Under the pieces are notes generated by a model. The model saw only the letters and a program-made list of their open reading frames with translations. It was not told the origin of the DNA and made no database searches. The position numbers were made by a program, and so were the translations under genes. From NCBI RefSeq assembly GCF_000717185.1, contig NZ_JNYE01000095.1, positions 1 to 30,870 of the forward strand: a DNA stretch of 30,870 nucleotides, written 5' to 3'. Below, in pieces: positions 23,483-30,870 of the stretch. This DNA is from Kitasatospora phosalacinea. GTDB lineage: Bacteria > Actinomycetota > Actinomycetes > Streptomycetales > Streptomycetaceae. How positions within the stretch are numbered: the first letter of the stretch is position 1; the number at the start of each line of letters is the position of its first letter.

Positions 23483-24163
23483 TCACGGCTCGAAGCGGTA
23501 CCCCATGCCCGGTTCGGTGATGAAGTGCCGGGGGTGCGAGGGGTCCGCCTCCAGCTTGCGGCGCAGCTGCGCCAGGTAGACCCGCAGGTAGTTGGTCTCC
23601 TTGCGGTAGGCCGGCCCCCACACCTCCTGGAGCAGCTGGGTCTGGCTGACCAGCCGCCCGGAGTTGCGCACCAGCACCTCCAGCAGGTGCCACTCGGTGG
23701 GGGTGAGCCGGACGTCCGCGCCCTGCCGGTTGACCTTCTTCGCGGCCAGGTCGACGGTGAAGCCCTCGGTGGCGACCACCGGCTCGCCCTCGGCGGCGAC
23801 CGGTTCGGCCCGGCGCACCGCGGCCCGCATCCGGGCCAGCAGCTCGTCCATGCCGAACGGCTTGGTGACGTAGTCGTCGGCCCCGGCGTCCAGCGCCTCG
23901 ACCTTCTCGTCGGAGGCGTGCCGGGCGGACAGCACGATGATCGGCACCCTGGTCCAGCCGCGCAGGCCGCGGATCACCTCGACGCCGTCCATGTCGGGCA
24001 GGCCCAGGTCGAGGACGACCACGTCGGGGTGGCGGGCGGCGGCCAGTTCCAGGGCGCTCGCGCCGTCGTGCGCGGAGTCCACCTCGTACTTGCGGGCCTT
24101 GAGGTTGATCACCAGGGCGCGGACGATCTGCGGTTCGTCGTCCACCACCAGGACCCGGGTCAT
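23483..24163 (-). CDS. kdpE: KdpE response regulator
   Basis: The ATG at 24163 overlaps the kdpD stop (ATGA). The 226-aa protein has a receiver domain with acidic D8 and D9, phosphoacceptor D52 (LDLGLPDMDG) and K101 (VTKPFGMDEL), then an OmpR/PhoB winged-helix domain (about 130-226) with LTPTEWHLLEVLVRNSGRLV and YLRVYLAQLRRKLE. It is phosphorylated by KdpD and classically activates the high-affinity K+ pump operon kdpFABC. That operon is not in the window, so its targets are elsewhere or differ, perhaps including the permease and trkA genes nearby. Confidence 0.93.
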   Translation of the reverse strand: MTRVLVVDDEPQIVRALVINLKARKYEVDSAHDGASALELAAARHPDVVVLDLGLPDMDGVEVIRGLRGWTRVPIIVLSARHASDEKVEALDAGADDYVTKPFGMDELLARMRAAVRRAEPVAAEGEPVVATEGFTVDLAAKKVNRQGADVRLTPTEWHLLEVLVRNSGRLVSQTQLLQEVWGPAYRKETNYLRVYLAQLRRKLEADPSHPRHFITEPGMGYRFEP

Positions 24164-26775
24164 GCGGGACCGGCCTTTCGTTGGTCTCGTTCGTCGCGTT
24201 CGGCTCGTTCGTCGCGTTCGGCTCGTTCGCCGGCGGGGTGTGCGGGGGCGACGGCGGGCAGCGAGACCACCACGGTCAGTCCGCCGCCGGGGGTGTCCTC
24301 GGCGGTGACGGTGCCGTCCATCGCCTCGGCGAAGCCGCGGGCCACCGCCAGGCCGAGGCCGACCCCGGCGCCGCGCGGGGCGTCGCCGTGGCGCTGGAAC
24401 GGGGCGAAGATCCGCTCCCGGGCCTCCTCGGGGACGCCGGGGCCGCGGTCGACCACCCGCAGTTCGACCCGCCCGGTGCGCTCCAGCAGGTCCGCCTTCA
24501 CCAGGACGGGTGAACCGGGCGGGCCGTACTTGACGGCGTTCTCCACCAGGTTGGCCAGCACCCGCTCCAGCAGCCCCGCGTCGGCCCGCACCATCGGCAG
24601 CGACTCCGCCACGTCGAGGCGCACGCTGCCCGGCGGGACGCCGCCGAGCACGAACGGCACCACCTCGTCCAGGTCCGTGGGCTGCAGCAGCGGGGTGACC
24701 GTGCCGGTCTGCAGGCGGCTCATGTCCAGCAGGTTGTTGATCAGGTGGTCGAGCCGGTCCGCGCCGGACTCGATCCCGGCCAGCAGCTCGGCCTCGTCCT
24801 CCTCGTCCCACTCGACGTCCTCGGCGCGCAGCGAGGAGACCGCGGCCTTGATCCCGGCCAGCGGGGTGCGCAGGTCGTGCGAGACGGCGGCCAGCAGCGC
24901 GGTGCGGATCCGGTTGCCCTCGGCCTCCCGGCGGGCCGCGACCGCCTCCCCGGCCAGTCGGCGGTGCTCCAGCAGGACGGCGGCCTGGTTGGCGAACGCG
25001 CCAAGCATCCGCCGGTCCTCGGCGGGCAGCACCCGGCCGCGCAGCACCAGCGCCAGGCGCTCGCCGACCGGGACGTCCACGTCGGCCTGCTCCGGCCCGG
25101 CGGGCGGCCGCGGCCCGACCGCGGCCGCGGCGTGCCAGGTGCCGTGCGCGCCCTGGGCGTCCGCGCGTTCCAGCAGCGCCACCGCCTCCTGCTGGAAGGT
25201 CTCCCGGACCTGCTCCAGCAGCGCCGTCAGCACCCCCTCGCCGGTCGGCGCGCCGCGCAGCACCGTGCCCGCCAGCGCGGACAGCGTCTGCGCCTCGGCC
25301 TGGGCGCGGGCCGCGACGTGGCTGCGCCGGGCGGCCAGGTCGACCACGGTGGCGACCGCGATGCCGACCGCGGCGAAGATCGCCACCGCGACGATGTTCT
25401 CCGGCTGGGCGATGGTGAAGGTGTGCACGGGGGGCGCGAAGTAGTAGTTGAGCGCCGAGGAGGAGACCAGCGCCGAGGCGACCGCCGGGTACAGGCCGCC
25501 GACCAGCGCCGCGCACACCGTCAGCGACAGGAACAGCAGCATGTCGGTGGAGAGCCCCGGCCCGCTGAACCCGGTCAGCAGCAGCGCCAGCAGCGGCGGC
25601 CCGGCCACGCCGATCGCCCAGCCCGCGACCGTCCTGGTCCGGCCCAGGTCGGTCACCCGGCGGATCGGGATCCGGCCGCGGCCGCGCGCCGCGTGCTCGT
25701 GGTTGACCATGTGGACGTCGATGTCCCCGGAGTCCCGGGTCACCGCGTAGCCGACGCCCGGCCCGTACACGTACTGCCAGACCCTGCGGCGGCTGGTGCC
25801 GATCACGATCTGGGTGGCGTTGACGCCGCGCGCGAAGTCCAGCAGCCCGGCCGCCGGGTCGTCGCCGAGCACCGGGTGGAAGCTGCCGCCCAGGCTCTCC
25901 ACGAGGGCGCGCTGCTCGATCAGCGCCCGCGGGGAGGAGCCGGACAGGCCGTCGGAGCGCGAGATGTGCACCGCCAGCAGCTCGCCCGCGCTGTTGCGGG
26001 CCGCGATCCGGGCCGCCCGGCGGATCAGCGTGGCCCCCTCCGGGCCGCCGGTCAGGCCGACCACGATCCGCTCCCGGGCCTGCCAGGTGCCCTGGATGCC
26101 CTGCTCGGCCCGGTAGCGCTGCAGGTACTCGTCGACCCGGTCGGCCGTCCACAGCAGCGCCAGCTCGCGCAGCGCGGTCAGGTTGCCGGGCCGGAAGTAG
26201 TGCGCGAGCGCCGCGTCCACCTTCTCCGGCGCGTACACGTTGCCGTGCGCCAGGCGGCGGCGCAGCGCCTGCGGGGACATGTCGACCAGCTCGATCTGCT
26301 CGGCCCGGCGCACCACCTCGTCCGGGACGGTCTCCCGCTGCCGGACGCCGGTGATGCCCTCGACCACGTCCCCCAGCGACTCCAGGTGCTGGACGTTGAC
26401 GGTGGAGACCACGTCGATCCCGGCGGCCAGCAGCTCCTCCACGTCCTGCCAGCGCTTGGCGTTGCGCGAGCCGGGGACGTTGGTGTGGGCGAGCTCGTCG
26501 ACCAGCGCGACCGCCGGGTCCCGGGCCAGCACCGCGTCCAGGTCCAGCTCGGTGAACTCGGCGCCGCGGTGGAGCACCGTCCGGCGCGGGACGGTCTCCA
26601 GGCCGTCCAGCAGCTCGGCGGTGCGGGCCCGGCCGTGGGTCTCCACGAGGGCGACCACCACTTCCGCGCCGCGGTCGATCCGGCGGTGCGCCTCGGCCAG
26701 CATCGCGTAGGTCTTGCCGACGCCCGGGGCCGCCCCGAGGTAGATCCGCAGCCTGCCGCGGGCCGTGTGCACCAT
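24160..26775 (-). CDS. kdpD: KdpD sensor histidine kinase
   Basis: The 871-aa protein has the full KdpD plan. The N-terminal KdpD domain (1-215) has Walker A GAAPGVGKT (14-22), Walker B VALVDELAHTN (about 89-99) and the family stretch VPGSRNAKRWQDVEELL. A universal-stress-like domain follows (235-358), then four DUF4118 membrane helices (383-480), a GAF-like domain (495-605), and a kinase with H633 (AVSHDLRTPLAG), N box NLVENAVKYG, and G boxes RGPGVPEEARERIF and GVGLGLAVARG. It senses K+ limitation or turgor and controls KdpE by phosphorylation and dephosphorylation. The last 25 residues are ERAERDERAERDER-type repeats from an 18-bp DNA repeat. No ribosome binding site is clear before the ATG at 26775. 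Confidence 0.94.
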   Translation of the reverse strand: MVHTARGRLRIYLGAAPGVGKTYAMLAEAHRRIDRGAEVVVALVETHGRARTAELLDGLETVPRRTVLHRGAEFTELDLDAVLARDPAVALVDELAHTNVPGSRNAKRWQDVEELLAAGIDVVSTVNVQHLESLGDVVEGITGVRQRETVPDEVVRRAEQIELVDMSPQALRRRLAHGNVYAPEKVDAALAHYFRPGNLTALRELALLWTADRVDEYLQRYRAEQGIQGTWQARERIVVGLTGGPEGATLIRRAARIAARNSAGELLAVHISRSDGLSGSSPRALIEQRALVESLGGSFHPVLGDDPAAGLLDFARGVNATQIVIGTSRRRVWQYVYGPGVGYAVTRDSGDIDVHMVNHEHAARGRGRIPIRRVTDLGRTRTVAGWAIGVAGPPLLALLLTGFSGPGLSTDMLLFLSLTVCAALVGGLYPAVASALVSSSALNYYFAPPVHTFTIAQPENIVAVAIFAAVGIAVATVVDLAARRSHVAARAQAEAQTLSALAGTVLRGAPTGEGVLTALLEQVRETFQQEAVALLERADAQGAHGTWHAAAAVGPRPPAGPEQADVDVPVGERLALVLRGRVLPAEDRRMLGAFANQAAVLLEHRRLAGEAVAARREAEGNRIRTALLAAVSHDLRTPLAGIKAAVSSLRAEDVEWDEEDEAELLAGIESGADRLDHLINNLLDMSRLQTGTVTPLLQPTDLDEVVPFVLGGVPPGSVRLDVAESLPMVRADAGLLERVLANLVENAVKYGPPGSPVLVKADLLERTGRVELRVVDRGPGVPEEARERIFAPFQRHGDAPRGAGVGLGLAVARGFAEAMDGTVTAEDTPGGGLTVVVSLPAVAPAHPAGERAERDERAERDERDQRKAGPA
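24186..24221. repeat. Two exact 18-bp repeats in the 3' end of kdpD
   Basis: CTCGTTCGTCGCGTTCGG occurs at 24186-24203 and 24204-24221, with a partial third copy after it. It encodes a charged Glu/Arg/Asp tail outside the kinase fold, so copy number could vary without loss of activity. Confidence 0.8.
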
Positions 26776-26889
26776 GGCTCAGAGACTACGACCCAAAATC
26801 GCACCATCCGCTGATCGGACGACCCTCGGGGGAGAATTGTCGAATCCTTGACGCCCCTCCACGGCCCCGCCCCCGCCACGGGCCCGCCC

Positions 26890-26931
26890 CGGAGCTGATC
26901 GGTCGGAGCTGATCGGTCGGAGCTGATCGGT
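26890..26931. repeat. Three exact 14-bp tandem repeats upstream of kdpD
   Basis: CGGAGCTGATCGGT is repeated exactly at 26890-26903, 26904-26917 and 26918-26931. GCTGATCGG also occurs at about 26809-26817, nearer kdpD. The block lies between the ABC ATPase stop (26970) and the kdpD start (26775), so it may be a regulator-binding array for the kdpDE promoter, or a simple slippage product. Confidence 0.85.
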
Positions 26932-26969
26932 CCGGGCGACCCCACACGGCCGCCCGGACCGCCCGCCGA

Positions 26970-27650
26970 CTACTCGACGATCCTGCCGTCCCGCAGCTCC
27001 ACGACCCGGTCGGCCAGTTCCATCAGCTGCGGGTCGTGCGTGGCCACCAGCGCCGTCACGCCCTCGCTGCGCACCACCGCCCGCAGCAACTGCATGATCG
27101 CCAACCCGGTGTCCGAGTCCAGCTGGCCGGTCGGCTCGTCCGCGATCAGCAGCGCCGGCTCGTTCGCCAACGCCCGCGCCACCGCCACCCGCTGCTGCTG
27201 GCCGCCCGACAGCTCGGTCGGCCGCTGCTCCGCGTGCTCCGCCAGTCCCACCATCGCCAGCAGCGTCCGGACCCGCTCCTCGCGCTCCTTCACCGCCACC
27301 TTGCGCAGCCGCATCGGCACCCCGACGTTCTCCGCCGCCGTCAGCACCGAGATCAGGCCGAACGACTGGAACACGAAGCCGATCCGGTCCCGCCGCAGCT
27401 CCAACCGGCCCGACTCGTCCAGCCCCGCCAGGTCCGTCCCGGCGATGCTGATCTTCCCCGCGGACGGCGTGTCCAGCCCGCCCACCAGGTTCAGCAGCGT
27501 CGTCTTGCCCGAGCCCGACCGGCCCCGCAGCGCCGTCAGCTCCCCGGCCCGCGCCGTGAACGACACCCCGCGCACCGCGTGCACCGCCCGGTCGCCCTCA
27601 CCGAACGTCCGGTGCACGTCCTCCACGACCACCATCGCGTCGCCGCTCAC
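26970..27650 (-). CDS. ABC transporter ATP-binding protein (MacB/LolD type)
   Basis: The start is GTG at 27650, overlapping the upstream gene's TGA by four bases. The 226-aa product is a complete nucleotide-binding domain: Walker A GRSGSGKTT (43-51), Q loop FVFQSFGLI, signature LSGGQQQRVA, Walker B LLIADEP and H-loop ATHD. Sequence is close to the LolD/MacB group, which works with FtsX-like permeases and acts on exported lipids, peptides or drugs. No permease is adjacent in the window; only a second ATPase gene lies directly upstream. Substrate cannot be inferred. Confidence 0.92.
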   Translation of the reverse strand: MSGDAMVVVEDVHRTFGEGDRAVHAVRGVSFTARAGELTALRGRSGSGKTTLLNLVGGLDTPSAGKISIAGTDLAGLDESGRLELRRDRIGFVFQSFGLISVLTAAENVGVPMRLRKVAVKEREERVRTLLAMVGLAEHAEQRPTELSGGQQQRVAVARALANEPALLIADEPTGQLDSDTGLAIMQLLRAVVRSEGVTALVATHDPQLMELADRVVELRDGRIVE

Positions 27651-28588
27651 CCGCGCACCTCTTCCTCGGCCCGCCACACCCCGATGTGGTCCTCTTCCAA
27701 CGCCAACCGCACCCAGCGGCTGAGCTGCAGCGCCTCCGTGAAGTCCGGCGGCAGCTGCAACCGGCCCACCCGGTCCAGCACCGCGTACTCCACCCCCGGC
27801 TCGCCCCGCTCGGGACGCAGCACCTCCGTCGAGGTCCGCCCGTTGCGGATCCGCACCGTCCGGCGCACTTCCTGCGCCACCATAAGGTCATGGGTGACGA
27901 TCAGCACCGTCACCCCCAGCTCCTCGTTCACCGACCGCAGCGCCGCGAAGATCTCCTCGCTGGTCGCGCTGTCCAGCTCACCCGTCGGCTCGTCCGCCAG
28001 CAGCAGCGCCGGGGAGTTCGCGTTAGCCACCGCGATCGCCACCCGCTGCTGCTCGCCGCCCGACATCTCCGCCGGACGACGGCCCGCCAGGTGCCCGATC
28101 CCCAGCAGCTCCAGCAGCTCCCCCGCCTGCCGCCGCCGGTCGCCCCGCGGCACGCCCGCGTACCCCATCGGCAGCATCACGTTCTCCGCCGCCGTCAGGT
28201 ACGGCAGCAGGTTGCGCGCCGTCTGCTGCCAGACGAACCCGACCGTCCGGCGCCGGAACTCCAGCCGCTCGCGCTTGCCCATCGCCAGCAGGTCGTGCCC
28301 CGCCACCCGGGCACTGCCCGCCGTCGGCACGTCCAGCCCCGCGAGGATGCCCAGCAGCGTCGACTTCCCCGAACCCGAGGCGCCGACCACCGCGATCAGC
28401 TCGCCGTCCTCCACCACCAGGTCCAGCCCCTGCAGGGCCTGCACCTCAACCCCCTCGGAACGGTGGATGCGCACCAGGTTCTCGCACACCACCATGCCCT
28501 CCGCGGGCGGCGGCCCCTCCCCGGACGCGCGCCTGCGCAACTCCTCGAGATCCGGCACGGCCTCCACACCCACGGCCTCGACCCCCAC
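27647..28588 (-). CDS. ABC transporter ATP-binding protein with extended C-terminus
   Basis: The start is GTG at 28588, with GGAGGGG at 28601-28595; an upstream in-frame GTG at 28615 lacks a ribosome binding site. In the 313-aa product Walker A is GASGSGKST (64-72), followed by Q loop FVWQQTARN, signature MSGGEQQRVA, Walker B LLLADEP and H-loop VTHD. An extra N-terminal 27 residues and a C-terminal extension of about 70 residues (VEYAVLDRVGRLQLPPDFTEALQL onward) go beyond a normal domain. The extension resembles a DNA-binding or regulatory segment seen in some actinobacterial ATPases of this type. It is coupled to the shorter ATPase gene by GTGA, so the two may form a heterodimer with an unlinked permease. 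Confidence 0.9.
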   Translation of the reverse strand: MGVEAVGVEAVPDLEELRRRASGEGPPPAEGMVVCENLVRIHRSEGVEVQALQGLDLVVEDGELIAVVGASGSGKSTLLGILAGLDVPTAGSARVAGHDLLAMGKRERLEFRRRTVGFVWQQTARNLLPYLTAAENVMLPMGYAGVPRGDRRRQAGELLELLGIGHLAGRRPAEMSGGEQQRVAIAVANANSPALLLADEPTGELDSATSEEIFAALRSVNEELGVTVLIVTHDLMVAQEVRRTVRIRNGRTSTEVLRPERGEPGVEYAVLDRVGRLQLPPDFTEALQLSRWVRLALEEDHIGVWRAEEEVRG

Positions 28589-28656
28589 GCCATTCCCCTC
28601 CGGCCCGAGCCGCACGGCTCGCCAAGGCCTGTCGAACCGGGCCTACGCCGGACGGC

Positions 28657-28689
28657 CGGTCGGGGCAGTCCCCTGTTCTGCCCCGACCG
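28657..28689 (-). terminator. 12-bp perfect hairpin upstream of the ABC genes
   Basis: CGGTCGGGGCAG (28657-28668) and CTGCCCCGACCG (28678-28689) pair perfectly with a nine-base loop. It lies about 135 bases past the Ser-rich protein gene and about 70 before the ABC start, so it could end the sigma-factor transcript or sit in the ABC leader as an attenuator. Confidence 0.5.
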
Positions 28690-28822
28690 ACCGACCCGGC
28701 CCTCCCCCGTTGACCGACGCCCACACGACGACGGTCTCAACACTCCAACGCCGCCCGGAGCAGTCAGGTTGCATCGGATTCCGAACTTTTTTCGAAACCC
28801 GCGCTCCCGTCCGGACCCCGGC

Positions 28823-30013
28823 TCAGCCGGTCGACGAACCCACTGGCGAACCCACCGGCGAACCCACCGGGGAGCCGACCCGCGAACCGGTCGGGGCGCC
28901 GACCGGGGAACCCGACGCCGACGGCACCCCCAACGCCAGGAACTCCGCCGCCGCCACCAGGAACGGATCCGACAGCCCCGCCTCCGGCACCACCCCGCCC
29001 CCGCTCCGCCGCACCGTCAGCACCGCCACCACCGACCCGCTGACGTGCACCGCGACCTCCTCCGCGGACACCCCCGCCTGCCGCGCCCCCAACGCCACCG
29101 CGCCGATCCCCTGGTCCTCCACCGTCCACCCCGCCCCCGGCCCCGGCCCCGGCCCCACGCAGCCCCCGCCCGACAGCAGCCGGGCCCCCGCGGCCTTCGC
29201 CGCACCCGGCGCCCCGAAGTCCAGCACGTACTGGTGCGCCGTCGCCTCCTCCGCGTCCTCCCCGTCCGACCCGTCCGTGTACGCCTCGCCCCACGCCCGC
29301 ACCGCCCCCATCCGCGCCACCAGCCCCGACACGCAACCGTTCGCGAACTCCTCCCCCGGCAACGACGGCGCGGTCGAAGCCCCGGACGCGGAGGCCGCTG
29401 CTGACGCGGAGGCCGAGGTGGACGAGGAGGCCGAGGTGAACGGGGACGCGGACGGGAGCGGGGACTGGGACTGGGACTGGGACTGGGACTGGGACTGGGA
29501 CACGCTCGGCGACGGCGTCACCGCTGTCCACGGCCCGTACCCGCCCAGCACACTCGGCATCCGTCGCACCTCCAGCACCAGCGCCCGCACCTCCGGCCCC
29601 GCCGAATCCAACGGCAGCAGCTCCCACGCCCGCGCCGGCCCCGTGGCACTCGCCGTCGGCCCCACCAGGAGCGAGGGCACCGGAGAGGACGCCCACGTCA
29701 TCGAGGGCTTCGGCCGCGGCACCGCCGACTGCTCCACCGGCACCCCCGCCGCCCCGTGCCTCGGCTGCAGCGGCACCACCGACGCCACCGTCCACAGCGC
29801 CGCAGTACCCAGCACCCCCACCCCGGCCACCGCACCCACCCGGCGCCGCTGCCGACGCCTCGCCCCGCGCCGCACCACCTCGGCACTGTCCGGCGCCGGA
29901 ACTCCCGACGCCACCTCGCGCCGCAGCCCGTTGAACATCGCCTCCAACCGGGCAGCACCGATCGCCGGACGGTCCTCCGCCTCGTCCACCTCCGGAACCT
30001 CAGGCCTAGACAT
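28823..30013 (-). CDS. Ser-rich single-pass membrane protein, possible anti-sigma partner
   Basis: The ATG at 30013 overlaps the end of the sigma-factor gene by eight bases (ATGTCTAG). In the 396-aa product residues 1-58 are cytosolic and end in a very basic stretch (RRGARRRQRRR), 59-80 form one membrane helix, and the rest is outside. The outer part has a Ser/Gln repeat (about 170-182), a Ser/Ala-rich linker, a compact region of about 100 residues with two Cys (NGCVSG, GGGCVG), and a tail of Val-Gly-Ser-Pro repeats. Gene position, topology and coupling fit an anti-sigma or sensor partner of the SigE-family factor. I do not see a zinc anti-sigma HxxxCxxC motif, so the role is inference. Confidence 0.75.
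   Translation of the reverse strand: MSRPEVPEVDEAEDRPAIGAARLEAMFNGLRREVASGVPAPDSAEVVRRGARRRQRRRVGAVAGVGVLGTAALWTVASVVPLQPRHGAAGVPVEQSAVPRPKPSMTWASSPVPSLLVGPTASATGPARAWELLPLDSAGPEVRALVLEVRRMPSVLGGYGPWTAVTPSPSVSQSQSQSQSQSQSPLPSASPFTSASSSTSASASAAASASGASTAPSLPGEEFANGCVSGLVARMGAVRAWGEAYTDGSDGEDAEEATAHQYVLDFGAPGAAKAAGARLLSGGGCVGPGPGPGAGWTVEDQGIGAVALGARQAGVSAEEVAVHVSGSVVAVLTVRRSGGGVVPEAGLSDPFLVAAAEFLALGVPSASGSPVGAPTGSRVGSPVGSPVGSPVGSSTG
28833..28916. repeat. Degenerate 12-bp tandem repeats in the 3' end of the Ser-rich gene
   Basis: About seven 12-base units run through here; GGCGAACCCACC at 28845-28856 and 28857-28868 is exact and the others diverge. They encode the Gly-Ser-Pro-Val tail on the minus strand. 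Confidence 0.75.
29461..29500. repeat. Six exact GGGACT hexamers in the Ser-rich gene
   Basis: Six GGGACT units (29461-29496) plus a partial one encode alternating Ser-Gln on the minus strand. Copy changes would keep the frame, giving a spacer of variable length on the outer side of the membrane. Confidence 0.9.
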
Positions 30014-30713
30014 GCGACCCGCAGTCCTCCGCCACCCACACCTGATTCTCCGTCAACTCCACGTCCACCGGCCCCCGTTCCGCACTGCTTCCCCCCGTCG
30101 TCCGCTGCACCCCCGCCCCCTGCGCCTCACCCGCGGCAGCCACCCGAACCGGCCGCAGCGGGGCGACCACCGGCTCCTCGGCGACCGCCGCCGACTCTTC
30201 CCCCAACAGCACCGCCAACGCCTGCCGCCCCCGGTGCAGCCGCGCCTTCACCGTTCCCACCGGCACCCCTTCGTCCGCGGCGATCTCCGCCACCGAACGC
30301 CCGCCCATGTGGTGCCACACCAACGCCGACCGCTGCGCCTCCGGCAACCGCCGCAACGCCTCCACCAACGCCACCGTCTCCGGCCCCGGCCCCGGAACCG
30401 GCGACTGCTGCCCGTCCCCGTGCCGGATCCAGCTCTGCAACGCCGTCCGGGCCCGCCGCCACCGACTGATCGCGATCCGCTGCCCCGTCAACCGGACCCA
30501 AGCCACCGGATTCTCGTGCGACACCAGCCGCCCCCAGTGGTTCCACGCCCGCACGAACGCCTCCTGGGCGGCGTCCTGCGCCTCACCCAGATCCCCCGTC
30601 AGCGCGTACAGGTGCGCCACCAGTTGCCCGTACGCAGCCTCGTAGAACACCCGAAAGTCGCCGTCGCCCTGACCGGCTCTACCACCGGCCCCCTCGTCCC
30701 GCTCCACGACCAT
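30006..30713 (-). CDS. SigE-family ECF RNA polymerase sigma factor
   Basis: I start at ATG 30713 (MVVERDEGAGG); the frame stays open upstream but would begin inside the rRNA terminator. The 235-aa product has region 2 (FYEAAYGQLVAHLYALTGDL, then EAQDAAQEAFVRAWNHW) and region 4 (LRRLPEAQRSALVWHHMGGR, then VAEIAADEGVPVGTVKARLHRGRQAL). These are features of the Streptomyces SigE-type ECF group. No ribosome binding site precedes the ATG, so the transcript may be leaderless. A C-terminal extension of about 65 residues is unusual for the group and could be regulatory. It overlaps the Ser-rich membrane protein gene, a common sigma/anti-sigma layout. Confidence 0.9.
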   Translation of the reverse strand: MVVERDEGAGGRAGQGDGDFRVFYEAAYGQLVAHLYALTGDLGEAQDAAQEAFVRAWNHWGRLVSHENPVAWVRLTGQRIAISRWRRARTALQSWIRHGDGQQSPVPGPGPETVALVEALRRLPEAQRSALVWHHMGGRSVAEIAADEGVPVGTVKARLHRGRQALAVLLGEESAAVAEEPVVAPLRPVRVAAAGEAQGAGVQRTTGGSSAERGPVDVELTENQVWVAEDCGSHV

Positions 30714-30791
30714 GACGCCACAGTGTGCCGCGCACCGCCCGACCCGGCAACACCGGCCCTCACCCCGAGTTCCGCTCCGGCCCGGAAACGC

Positions 30792-30828
30792 GAGAAAGCC
30801 CCCTGACATCCCGTCAGGGGGCTTTCTC
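30792..30828 (-). terminator. Terminator of the rRNA operon
   Basis: GAGAAAGCCCCCTGAC (30792-30807) and GTCAGGGGGCTTTCTC (30813-30828) pair perfectly over 16 bp with a five-base loop, about ten bases past the 3' end of 5S rRNA. It separates the rRNA operon from the sigma-factor gene on the same strand. Confidence 0.9.
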
Positions 30829-30837
30829 TGAATGATT

Positions 30838-30870
30838 GTTCGGCGGCGTCCTACTCTCCCACAGGGTCCC
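30838..30870 (-). rRNA. rrf: 5S rRNA, 3' end only
   Basis: Read on the minus strand, the last 33 bases end in GTAGGACGCCGCCGAAC, the conserved 3' end of actinobacterial 5S rRNA; the preceding GGGAGA also fits. The rest lies beyond the window. A 16S-23S-5S operon on the minus strand is expected to the right. Confidence 0.92.

Noticed and set aside
27036..30806. Very long plus-strand open frame opposite the ABC and sigma genes
   Set aside because: The product is Arg/Pro/Ser-rich without domains, while the minus strand codes for recognised proteins throughout.

Overview
The DNA is high-GC actinobacterial, most likely Streptomyces or Kitasatospora. Evidence: strong third-position GC bias, many GTG and TTG starts behind GGAGG-type ribosome binding sites, an actinobacterial trkA-pair/DUF3159/OB-fold gene order, and the 3' end of a 5S rRNA at the right edge. 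No search could be run, so names rest on motifs and recalled families.

The window has two halves. Left half (1 to about 14557) is accessory DNA that looks acquired. In order it holds an unrecognised 584-aa protein gene, a small XRE regulator, an orphan IS3-type OrfA, a single-chain type ISP/IIG-like restriction-modification enzyme without a helicase, a DUF6932-like nucleotidyltransferase coupled to an unknown 322-aa protein, a second XRE regulator with a palindromic operator candidate, and a tight tniQ-tnsA-tnsB-tnsC operon. The transposition genes carry complete catalytic motifs: E/D/DxK in TnsA, DD35E in TnsB, Walker A and B in TnsC, and zinc ligands in TniQ. The operon ends in a perfect terminator. 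About 100 bases further on are three copies of a 19-bp repeat and a terminal ACA, which I read as one transposon end. That end lies about 100 bp beyond the 3' end of a chromosomal exonuclease-BRCT-TerD gene, much as Tn7 sits behind glmS. The simplest model is a Tn7-like element whose cargo is a small defence island. Its other end was not found and is probably left of base 1.

Right half (14654 to the end) is ordinary chromosome. It has the exonuclease-BRCT-BRCT-TerD fusion, a TrmA/RlmD-type RNA 5-methyluridine methyltransferase, a KimA-like APC permease divergent from two TrkA/RCK subunits, a DUF3159 membrane protein, an OB-fold protein, the two-component pair kdpDE, two ABC ATPase genes without a permease, an ECF/SigE-family sigma factor with a coupled Ser-rich membrane protein, a perfect terminator and the 3' end of 5S rRNA. 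The methyltransferase-permease-trkA-trkA-DUF3159-OB order matches the Mycobacterium tuberculosis Rv2689c-Rv2694c block as I remember it. Here kdpDE follows it directly, giving a potassium-homeostasis locus without kdpFABC or TrkH in view. Most minus-strand genes overlap by four bases (ATGA or GTGA), so translational coupling is the rule.
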